NCBI GenBank assembly: GCA_034698045.1 | Contig: JAQGAU010000831.1 | Span: 1-23,405 of the forward strand | DNA: 23,405 bases | Source: Paramacrobiotus richtersi | Taxonomy: Eukaryota > Tardigrada > Eutardigrada > Parachela > Macrobiotidae | Direction of reading: 5' to 3' | Part shown: one piece after another, positions 11,114 through 19,430 of the stretch | Numbering within the stretch: the stretch's first letter is position 1 | How the letters are laid out: each line of letters begins with the position of its first letter | Notes under the pieces: generated by a model | The model's input: only the letters and a program-made list of their open reading frames with translations | What the model was told of the DNA's origin: nothing | Database searches by the model: none | Made by a program: the position numbers and the translations under genes

Positions 11114-12233
11114 CTAAATCGAATGTCCATCAACCACAGCACTGAAAACCAATCTCCCTCGTGTGCGCGACGGACTAGTTTGCGCTCGGGATCGCAGTTT
11201 ACGATACCAGCGGCAGTGAAACACCTGGCGGCGGTATTTGGCGTTTAACAAAAAGTACAACACCTGGAACAATCAACTATGTAAGAAACGTTGACAAATG
11301 AGAGTAAACGTGTGGGTTGTTATTACTTACCGGAATACTGGCAGTTCCAGCTGTCATCAGGGCTCGTAGTATTTGTCGCAGAAAGGGTAGTCTGACGTAC
11401 TCTTGGGGAAACAGTGGCGCCGTCAGCGGGGCGGGCGCCATGCAGAACGCATAACACACAAAAACCGTGAAGAAAACTTTAGTGCTCCGAAACCGGCGCT
11501 GCATCGTCCTCCACGTTGCAGTATCAACCGTCGGTGTTACCTTTTGTCGCAGTATCGATTTGCGCACGATCGCCACCGCAAAGATTATTCCATACAGCGT
11601 CATCAGCATTACTACCGGCATCGCAATCCCCCCGACTGCAAAGAACACGGACCAGAACGGACTATACACCACACCACAAGAGTACCACGGAGCCAGATTC
11701 TTGAACACCGCCATTCCCGGGATCTGCGGGACAACAGCGTAAAAGAGCGCCGTGATCCAGGTGAAGGTCACCATGCCGTACACCGCGCGGGGCCGCATCC
11801 ACTGGGGGTAGGCATGGGGCAGACAGACGGCTATAAAGCGGTTGACTCCGATCATCAGGTCAGCGTAGTCGATGGAGGGAATCAGCGCGTTGTAGAGGAA
11901 GTGGGCGCGCGGACAGAAAACGGGAATGTCGGATATACTGAAGGGCACACCCGGATACGACTGGATCAGCATGGGAATGGCCACCCCGCACTGGAGGGTC
12001 ACTTTAACCAGCAGATTGACCATGAGGACACCGGTACCTCTGCGCGACGTACGCGAGGATAGGATGGCGGTGATGAGTAAGATGCTGGTGATGGTGCCGA
12101 TAGCGCAGCTGGCCACCATCACGCCGTACCAGATGTGCTGCTCGAATGCATAGATGTCCCATAACTTTAGCTGGACATTGGTTGTGTTGTTGGTCAAGTT
12201 AGAGGTCATAGTCGCAAAAACCAATCGAACCAT
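11114..12233 (-). CDS. Rhodopsin-family (class A) G-protein-coupled receptor, orphan, two exons
   Basis: Exon 1 (12233-11331) encodes 301 residues and exon 2 (11263-11114) encodes 49. They are joined in phase 0 across a 67-bp GT-AG intron (CCG/GTAAGT...TTCCAG), giving 350 residues, a normal class A length. The N-terminus has three N-glycosylation sequons (NLT, NNT, NTT). Seven hydrophobic segments follow. Seen motifs are the disulfide cysteines (FCPRAHFLY before TM3, WYSCGV in loop 2), Trp in TM4 (TWITALF), Pro and Tyr in TM5 (AMPVVMLMTLY), Pro in TM6 (CMAP) and IPVLY in TM7. A basic helix-8/tail (KYRRQVFHCRWYRKLRSRA) is split onto exon 2. Several family anchors are altered: TM1 Asn is Thr, TM2 Asp is Val in NLLVKV, DRY is NRF and NPxxY is IPVLY. 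The ligand is unknown. An ATG eight codons downstream is an alternative start. Confidence 0.88.
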
Positions 12234-12729
12234 CTAGTAACCGGTTCACTTCGAAGTTTCCCTAGCTTGATATAGCTGGCACTCGAGATTACCGTTCTCT
12301 CGAAAGCGAATGCATGATTAATGGAGCTGCAGTTGAAGCGCTCCAATATGGCTGGATGATCGGAATGGATGGAGGGAAGGTGAAAGCGAGTCAACATCAT
12401 ATTCCTGATACAGTTAGTGGACGTTGCGTTTGAACGGCATACATTAACACAGAATATGCTGCTAACTTTTGCGCCATGATTTAGATCCGGTTGCTGCTGC
12501 GCAAAATTAATAATCGACAACATCACCGGAACTGTCGGTTCAGTTATGTTCTAATCAATTGATAAGCTTATGGAAATCCCCAAACAGCACTGGTGCTCAG
12601 TTAATTTCAGCAGCCCATTAAATACATTTGTTCCTGCAAAGTAACTGATGCGTTTCCTTGTTTCCGCTCGCGTGATTCAGAACTGTAACCGTAGGTTCCG
12701 CAATTCCGGCAATCTCAGGCATACTACAC

Positions 12730-12758
12730 CGGTATTAATATGCCGGTAATTAATACCG
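12730..12758. repeat. Perfect 10-bp inverted repeat
   Basis: CGGTATTAAT and its reverse complement ATTAATACCG are separated by nine bases. The arms could form a hairpin or a dimeric binding site. Confidence 0.6.
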
Positions 12759-13717
12759 CACATGTGGCATATGAAATAAGGCTTCGACAAATGAGTCGGA
12801 AATTCATCATCGGTCGACTACAGAATCAGTCTGCTTAGTTTCTTGAACATAGTTTTAGATTTTGTAACCCATTGGGTATTGTCGCGCATAATTTCTAAAT
12901 TCAACGTGTTTGAAACAAAAAACACGTCGATCGCCGTTCCCCAGTTTTCAAAACAACTTTATAGCTTTGGTGCGGGTCGATCGACAAATGAATGTTCTTT
13001 CGATCTATATTACATTCGTTCGCTTCAACGAAGCCCATTTTTGGTCGATTTTTAATAAAAATTGTTTCCATAATTATTTTCGCTTCCAAATCACCATTGT
13101 ATGGAAAACGAACGCGGGTGCATATCACGCAAGCGGAAATGTCACTTGTCCCGTAATTTCTGACCCTGAGCAGTGCAGTATAACACTTGTTTTCACGGTG
13201 TTTTTCGATGTGTATTTCGTCGCAGCCTTACTGTATAAACACCCAATAACACAAGATATCCAAGCGAGACAAACTTAACCCCTCCGGGCAGTCAAAAGTA
13301 GATTTTTGTTCTGTTGTCTTTGGATATACATTCTCAGACGGAATGCTTCGTGTAACAGCACTTGTGCAGATCAGTCACACGCTCTTGTTTACGAGTGCAT
13401 TACAGAATAATTATATTCATGTTTAGATTGTATTCTGATCAAAAGCAAACTAGCAAGCAAACATACACGTTCTCAGTAAAAGACATTAAAATAGCAAGTG
13501 ATTGATCGGCACAAACCTCACATCCAAGGACCATTCAGACACATATTAAATAATTAACTTTACACGCTCGCAATTGAACAACGTTCAATGAGTCTGTAAT
13601 TGACATAAGTGAGTCGCGTGAGTCTGCAGAAAACAGAGAGTGCAAGAGGCCACATTCGCGGGAGTCCGCCTAAAATAATACCTTGTTTTTTGCTTTGCTA
13701 ACAAGCTGGTAGATGTA

Positions 13718-13761
13718 TTCGAACAATAGGCGCCCGCATAGCAGCCACCCTATTGAACGAA
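13718..13761. repeat. Imperfect 13-bp inverted repeat
   Basis: TTCGAACAATAGG and CCTATTGAACGAA match as inverted arms with two mismatches, separated by 18 bases. Confidence 0.45.
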
Positions 13762-14159
13762 CGTGGTCAACAACACATGCAAATGCCGGCGGCGAAATTC
13801 GTCAAATCGTCTTCATTCGTGAATACATATAAGCACACGACACTTTTCTTTCAGTGTCTTTTGTGCGGGCGTGTGAATTTTTCCGTTTTTCTGTCACGGA
13901 CTGCTGAATCACAAAGTCGTGACCTTTAACGAAAAGCATTTATCCTGACCTTTTAGAAGGTGCAGTGCACTCTCTTTTGACAATAGGTTCTTTTTAATTT
14001 CTTTCCATCAGAATTCCAAATTTCCGATTTCCTTTCCCTTTGACAGCGGTTTCAAAATGGGTTGTTAAAAGTCTTACCGATAACTCTTAACGGAGACTGA
14101 ACAACGTCTGGCAAAAGCAGTGCCGTCAAATCCGCAAGTCCAGTTGTTGTTCGCCTCGG

Positions 14160-14167
14160 TGACCTTT
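14160..14167. promoter_or_regulatory. TGACCTTT element just upstream of ODC-B start
   Basis: The element has the same sequence and the same distance to the ATG as in copy A (shared context TGACCTTTCAT). It is a candidate nuclear-receptor half-site or 5' UTR element kept in both copies. Confidence 0.3.
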
Positions 14168-14171
14168 CATT

Positions 14172-16214
14172 ATGGACATTCTTATCACCGACGAACGGAG
14201 CAGCCGGGACGAGCTTATTGGGGCTGTCGTTGCGTCAAAATATCAAGATTTTGCCGACGAATCTTTCTTTATTATGGATTTGGACAGAATTATTCAAAGC
14301 GTGGCCAACTGGAATTTACATTTGCCTCGCGTCCAGATGCACTATGGTATATTTCCTAGTTTACATTAAAGTTATTCAAAAGTAATGCAGTACTTCTTGC
14401 ACAATCGTGATTGTGAATTACTCGTACACCACCATTCAGTGACCTTTCGGCCGAAAGTTTTGCAGCACTTGACACGTAATTAACCATCTACTGTAGAGAG
14501 TATTATAGTTTAGAGATTCATTATTAGCGACACCTTTTCTTCCTCTTTTGAACTAGATCAGATGTTGTACCGATGTCGTATGCGCGAAAATCATGTAAGA
14601 AATCAGATTTGCTTACAGATTTTGCTTTCCGTTACGAATTCCTCAGTTTTACCTATTCTGATTGTGTATCACTTTCGTGACCCTTCTCCTAAACAAGTCA
14701 ATTCCAACATGCCATGTTTTTTGTAGCTGTCAAATGCGACTCCAGCCCGGTGATCCTGCGCATCCTCGCCGCCCTGGACTGCGGTTTCGACGTGGCCACC
14801 AAAGGCGAGATCGAGCAAACCCTCCAGAATGACGTCGCCCCCGAACGCCTCGTCTACTCCAACACCTGCAAAGCCCCGTCAAATCTCCTGTACGCTGCCG
14901 ACACTGGCGTCCGTCTCACCGTTTTTGACAGCGAGGATGAGCTGTACAAACTCAAAACCTACCACCCCACGGCGCAGCTGATGATCCGCCTGCGCTACGA
15001 CAATCCCCACGCGACAATCCAGATGCACGGTCGGCAGGGCGTCTACTCCCCCACGGCAAGAAGCCTGATCCACAAGGCCTGGACTCTGGAGCTCAACGTG
15101 GTAGGCGTGGCGTTCCATGTGGGAGTGGGAGTGAGCGGAGAGGCCAGTGCCCACGTAGGCGCCATCGCCGCCGCCCAGGAGCTATTCGAGTTTGCGGCAA
15201 GCAACGGGCGGCCCTTCTCAGTGCTGGATATTGGGGGCGGATTCAAAGGAGATTGGTCCGACGCACGGTTGACCTTTACCCAGGTATTATTATTACTTCA
15301 CAAGAGCAGACAACCCCTAGGGGCTTCAGTTAATCAGCATCTTGTTCTGTTGTGATTTGCGGTTAACTATTTCAATGTTAACAGTTTGCACTGGCCATTA
15401 ACCGCGTGCTGGATGAACATTTTCCAGTAGAGTCAGGTGTGCGGATAATTGCCGAGCCAGGACAGTATGTTGTGACCACAGCGCAGTCCTTGTTCCTACC
15501 CGTGATTGGCCTCAAAGCGGTAAGGTATTTTCTCATACAGCTATATATGTAATGGCGTACAAAGTGTGCCTTTTTCAAAGGCAATATCAGAGCTGTCAAC
15601 TTTAACATTTCAAATCACAACGAAGCAACGTCTTGTAAGACTTTGTTCCAGACTTCCAGTAGTCCTCTAGTCATTCAAAAGCTTTATTCCAGTGTTTAAA
15701 TGGACAACAGCCCAGAATCAGTTTCGACACAGTAAAAATTCCAACAAAGGCTAAAATCAAACTAACGTAATTAACCGCGCATAATTTCCATGTTTCTAAT
15801 ATTTCTTGGCGCGCGATCGCTGAACAAATGATTCTAAATTAGTGACCTTTTCAACAACAGATCGAGGAGGAACAAATGCAACCGGGTTACGTCGTCTCCG
15901 ACGGGATCTATGGCTCGTGCCGGAACATTGAGATCTTCCGGCCGAAACTGAAGATCCGCATTCACCCAATGAAGGAACCCGTCCGGCGCGCTAGCGAACA
16001 ACCTGGCCAGCCATCAACGCTGTACGGACCGACGTGCAGTCCCCTGGACATCATTGTCAAGGACTTCTCCCTGCCCGCGCTGACCACCGGCACCTGGCTG
16101 GAGATACAAAATATGGGCAACTATTCCAAGGAGCTCTCGTCGTGCTTCAATGGTGTCCCCAAAGCGCAGACGATTGCCCTCATTTCCAAGGACTATCTGC
16201 ATTTGTTAAAGTAG
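14172..16214 (+). CDS. Ornithine decarboxylase-like PLP enzyme, copy B (intact, four exons)
   Basis: Exons are 14172-14346, 14727-15283, 15385-15519 and 15861-16214, all with GT-AG borders and consistent phases, giving 406 residues. Ornithine decarboxylase makes putrescine, the first polyamine, in the cytosol. The N-terminal barrel has AVKC (Schiff-base lysine, human K69), FDVATKGEIE (D88, E94), FHVGVG (H197) and LDIGGGF. The C-terminal part has AEPGQY (E274), SDGIYGS (D332), YGPTCSPLD (C360) and NMGNYS (Y389). Three usually invariant residues differ: Ser200 is Val, Arg277 is Gln and Asp361 is Ser (human numbering from memory). Catalysis or substrate choice may therefore differ, or the protein may act as a binding partner like antizyme inhibitor. 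The chain ends soon after the FNG motif, so it lacks the vertebrate C-terminal PEST degron. The first donor is the weak G/GTATAT, shared with copy A. Confidence 0.9.
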
Positions 16215-16996
16215 ATGATCGCAGTGTTGGACTGGTTTGCGGTGTGACTTGTATAGAGGAGGTTGTGGTTGTATCTGTACACCTCGTGCACAGCGATAGT
16301 TTATTGTAGCTGCAGTTGAGGAACTCAGTGACAGTAGTGCTGTGGCCCTATGGTTCCAGTCTGTTTTGAGCCCCTGTTTTGTTTTCTTCCAAGTTTTTTG
16401 ACAATTAACAACGGTTGATATACTTAAATACTCAAAACAAACATGACTCATCGTCCTTAAAAGTTCCGTGCACATAAAGAGCACGTCCCTTCTGTAACAA
16501 AACACAAATCTTCTGGAAGAGAAAACAACAACGTCATGTCCTTTAGTTATACAAAACTGTACTTAGGCGGCGCCGTAACTTTACGGCGCCCTGACATGGA
16601 GAGATAATCGAAATACGAAATTGTCGTTAGTCAGATCGTGATTATAAACATTTCTCAGCATTAGCGTCCGCTGCGTTAAAGCTGTAAATCGTAAGAAGAA
16701 AAGCTATAAACATACAAGCAACGTATGTATACATTGCAACGTTGTCGCTTATATGAACGCAGAAAAAGATGTATTCACGACTGTTCCGGTTCGTTTTCTG
16801 GTTTGACAAGTCATGCGCCAGTTATTACAACATGTCGCGCAGTTGTTATCACCGATACCATAACACATAAAACTACTGGTTCGAGTATGCAGCACTTTCG
16901 GTACGTCAATGCGCTGATGCTGTTTGCGATGACCGACCACGTTTCAGTGATGCTCGGATATACTTAAATTTCCGACATAATCACAATTTTTAAGAA
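16215..16996. other. Intergenic between ODC-B and first LysM gene
   Basis: No gene is supported; open frames on both strands (16206-16505 minus, 16725-16967 plus) lack motifs. It holds a perfect GC-rich hairpin at 16569-16590. Confidence 0.5.
16569..16590. repeat. Perfect 10-bp stem hairpin
   Basis: GGCGCCGTAA, a two-base CT loop, then TTACGGCGCC. The GC-rich stem stands out in AT-rich surroundings about 350 bp downstream of ODC-B. It could be an RNA or DNA structure or a mobile-element relic. Confidence 0.6.
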
Positions 16997-17329
16997 ATGG
17001 ATGTTTTTGCGTTCTTTGTAACCGTTAATGCATTACTTTCTCTTCACTGTACAACGGGGAAATCTTCAGCGCCGCAGGATGCTCAACTCGCTGAACGCTT
17101 GCGCCCTGTATATTGTGTAACCGCAGTGGTTTCCCGGGCGGGTGACACATGCCAGTCTATTTCCGCCAGCAAGGGATGGAGCGTGGACGAAATGGTCGAC
17201 ATCAATCCGCATCTTAACTGCTCCAACGGAGAACCAGTACCACCGGATAGCTGTGTATGCCTAGCAGACTGCATGATTTGCGCCATGTCGGTGTATGATA
17301 TGGATACTTGTCAACGCCGCATGGGATAA
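16997..17329 (+). CDS. Secreted LysM-domain protein with eight-cysteine pattern (intronless)
   Basis: A single open frame encodes 110 residues. Residues 1-21 form a signal peptide (MDVFAFFVTVNALLSLHC then TTG), followed by a linker. From about residue 40 comes one LysM module: CVTAVVSRAGDTCQSISASK, then the SVDEMVDINPHLNC helix-loop that typifies LysM. LysM domains bind N-acetylglucosamine polymers such as chitin or peptidoglycan. The C-terminus has CVCLADCMICAMSVYDMDTC, that is C-x-C-x3-C-x2-C-x9-C. Together with three earlier cysteines this gives eight in the mature chain, the same pattern as the gene at 17997-18381. A likely role is extracellular chitin or bacterial-wall binding (cuticle, gut or immunity); this is inference. 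A polyadenylation-type AATAAA lies at 17591. Confidence 0.85.
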   Translation: MDVFAFFVTVNALLSLHCTTGKSSAPQDAQLAERLRPVYCVTAVVSRAGDTCQSISASKGWSVDEMVDINPHLNCSNGEPVPPDSCVCLADCMICAMSVYDMDTCQRRMG

Positions 17330-17996
17330 ATTGTGCTGATTACATTTCACCCCAGTGTTCAAAGGACCGAGCGATCACAACGATATGAAGGTGCATGTAT
17401 TGCATCGGGATCTTGTTTATCTTGTCTAGCGTTTTTTACTTTGGAACATGTGTTGGTGATTAGTTAACGTTTCTTTCCTATTGACTGGAAAAGTTAATGC
17501 GATCAAGAATTTCGTTGACAGAAACTGTTCACTGAACGTGAACGTTCGCTCAAGAAAACTAGCAAATACTATCCGATTCAATAGAATCCCAATAAACTGT
17601 GTGATGCTAATTGAAAGTCTCGATCTGAGTTTACATGTATAAGAGAGAAAATTCTGTTGCAAGTATGGCGAATTCGATCGAATCGAGAAATTTTTTACGA
17701 GACTTTCAAACAGTACAGATATAACAGATTGAGAAGAGCGTGTTTATACAACGTACACTTTACAAGGCAAAACAGAGGTTATTATATATAGCTAATATCA
17801 GGAAAAAGCGGAATACGAAGAGCAAGTTAGGATCCAACCAAGAGAAATACATATGTATGGAACAACAACATACTGTATAACATGCCCTTATTCTCACGCG
17901 CAGGCAATGATCTTGTATCATATCATCGCGATTCGTGAGTACCGTATAACAATCCAACGCCACGTGCATGATGGAAAAAAGCGCAGGATGTAGCAA
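17330..17996. other. Spacer between convergent LysM genes
   Basis: This is the shared 3' side of two tail-to-tail genes. It contains AATAAA at 17591-17596 on the plus strand and AT-rich sequence; no gene is supported. Confidence 0.5.
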
Positions 17997-18381
17997 CTAT
18001 CCGGAGAGTGGTCGACAGGTGTTCATGTTGTACACATCCTGAGCGCATTGTGGACAATCTCGCAGACACACACAGGTCCCGGCTGGGAGTCGCCCGTTAT
18101 TCGCACAATTCCGAATCTGCGGATTGATCTCAACTAGTTCATCCAGGGTCATGTGCTCGGACTGCGCAATGCTGCTGCATGTGTCTCCTCGTTTCGCTTG
18201 GACCACATCCACACAGGATACCGGACGATCACGACCGGACGGTCGGCCAGCTGCAACATTAAAATGTACTCACAGTTTAAAGAATGATATCCATCTGTGG
18301 ATAATCAGAGCGTGACGTACCTTCCGCTTGTAGGAACAGCTGCAGCAGTAGTGCAATTCCGGCAGTCCACATGAAATGCAT
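17997..18381 (-). CDS. Secreted LysM-domain protein with eight-cysteine pattern (two exons)
   Basis: Exon 1 (18381-18321) encodes a signal peptide (MHFMWTAGIALLLQLFLQAE) and ends in phase 1 at GGAAG/GTACGT. A 70-bp intron ends at TTGCAG. Exon 2 (18250-17997) continues in frame. The product is 104 residues. The LysM module runs from SCVDVVQAKRGDTCSSIAQS through LDELVEINPQIRNC. It is followed by the tail CVCLRDCPQCAQDVYNMNTC, with the same C-x-C-x3-C-x2-C-x9-C spacing as the neighbouring LysM gene. The two proteins are clearly paralogous, but only this one has an intron after the signal peptide. The expected role is extracellular binding of chitin or peptidoglycan, from family knowledge. An in-frame downstream ATG could be called as the start but would miss the signal peptide. 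Confidence 0.88.
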
Positions 18382-18492
18382 TTTGTTAGGGTGGTTTTAG
18401 CTGATTCTACAATTTCAGCTACAGTACAGGAAACACGAACAACTAATGTATCGAGATGCCAGATGTTAACGACTGCCAACAATCTACATAAA

Positions 18493-18678
18493 ATGTTACT
18501 GGCCGTATTGCTCATGTTGTTTACCGGTTTATGTACCGGCGCAGGGCAAGTGCAAGCGTTCGTTACGCGCGTTCCGTGCTTCTGCGAAAAAAGTGCGCTT
18601 TTCTCGGCATCAGTTACGCCACACACGGAACAGGGTACGTACTGTATGTACGTTGGAAAAATATATTGTACAGTATAA
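18493..18678 (+). CDS. Possible short secreted peptide or first exon
   Basis: A 61-codon frame begins with a strong signal-peptide-like segment (MLLAVLLMLFTGLCTGAGQV), followed by CFC and later cysteines. An alternative reading is a first exon ending at CAGG/GTACGT (donor near 18635), phase 1, like exon 1 of the adjacent LysM gene. It starts 111 bp from that gene's ATG on the opposite strand, so the two could share a bidirectional promoter. No downstream exon was found, and a chance frame remains possible. Confidence 0.3.
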   Translation: MLLAVLLMLFTGLCTGAGQVQAFVTRVPCFCEKSALFSASVTPHTEQGTYCMYVGKIYCTV

Positions 18679-19430
18679 GGAGGATACATAAGTATCGTCA
18701 TTTCCGACGCACGCACGGTCCATGCTGTGACGCTAAATACAGACACTGTTTGAAGAGTAATCATTTGTTGAACCTTTTTGTTAATTTTGCGGATCAATTA
18801 GATACAGCCGAAATAAATTAACTAAGGAGACGTTACCGTTCACCGTTTTGCTGAATATCGAAACCAGTATGGAAATCTGAACCAACTGTTCGCCGTTGAG
18901 CGATTTCGATATTATTTTTGAAGTTTTGATGTAAATTATGATATGATTTAAAGGGTAGCAGTTGCATTTGTGAGAGCACTTTTCGCACCGAAAGGTCACC
19001 GACAGCTCTATTCAGAGAGAGAGAGAGAGGCGCAAATGTCTGATTACTAGTGATTAGTGATTAGTTTCCAGACTGGCAGACGATAACAATGCGGTCCCGT
19101 TATTCAACACTCACAGAATACCTGAACAATGCAGTCTGGTATCATCGTGCCAAATTGCAGTCTAAACTACTCCCGACGACTTTTTCCCCAGTCTTCTCAG
19201 GCAGACGAGGGCAGACCACTTGTTACTGGCTCGTTCCACTTTTCCGCGAACATCTTCAAACTGGCACATCAAACATCGACATGTTGATATCGTTGTAGAT
19301 CTGCTCTTTTTTGGAAATCACCAGAAATTTTATCATCCTCTCAAACAACTGTAGTTTCGGTAGTTTGTGTACAAAGTCGACGATTCCTGCTATTATATCA
19401 CAAAATCATACAATGCCGATCCTACACAAT
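18679..19430. other. Intergenic before the MNNL-like gene
   Basis: No gene is supported. An (AG)n run is at 19014-19029 and a TAGTGAT tandem repeat at 19048-19064. An AAAGGTCA half-site is at 18991. An upstream in-frame ATG for the next gene is at 19413. Confidence 0.5.
19014..19064. repeat. (AG)n microsatellite and adjacent TAGTGAT repeat
   Basis: There is an uninterrupted (AG)8 run, followed 18 bases later by TAGTGAT repeated twice plus a partial unit. Confidence 0.7.

Larger units (their letters stand above)
12234..14171. other. Intergenic between GPCR and second ODC copy
   Basis: This is the shared upstream space of two divergently transcribed genes. No gene is supported; the plus-strand frame at 12910-13278 (122 codons) and minus frames near 12206-12526 have no recognisable motifs. 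It contains an inverted repeat at 12730-12758 and an imperfect one at 13718-13761, plus TGACCTTT elements at 13920 and 13946. Confidence 0.5.

Noticed and set aside
11403-12062. 219-codon plus-strand open frame
   Set aside because: It lies antisense to the GPCR coding exon, is rich in His/Arg/Gly as expected from a mirrored frame, and has no motif.
12910-13278. 122-codon plus-strand open frame upstream of ODC-B
   Set aside because: Its composition is Phe/Ile/Asn-rich like noncoding AT-rich DNA, with no motif and a competing frame on the other strand.
16417-16969. 13-bp GATATACTTAAAT present twice 540 bp apart
   Set aside because: Short AT-rich identity with no shared flanks, probably chance.
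18270-18797. 175-codon minus-strand open frame
   Set aside because: It overlaps exon 1 and the intron of the LysM gene in a different frame and shows no domain; the spliced LysM model explains the region better.
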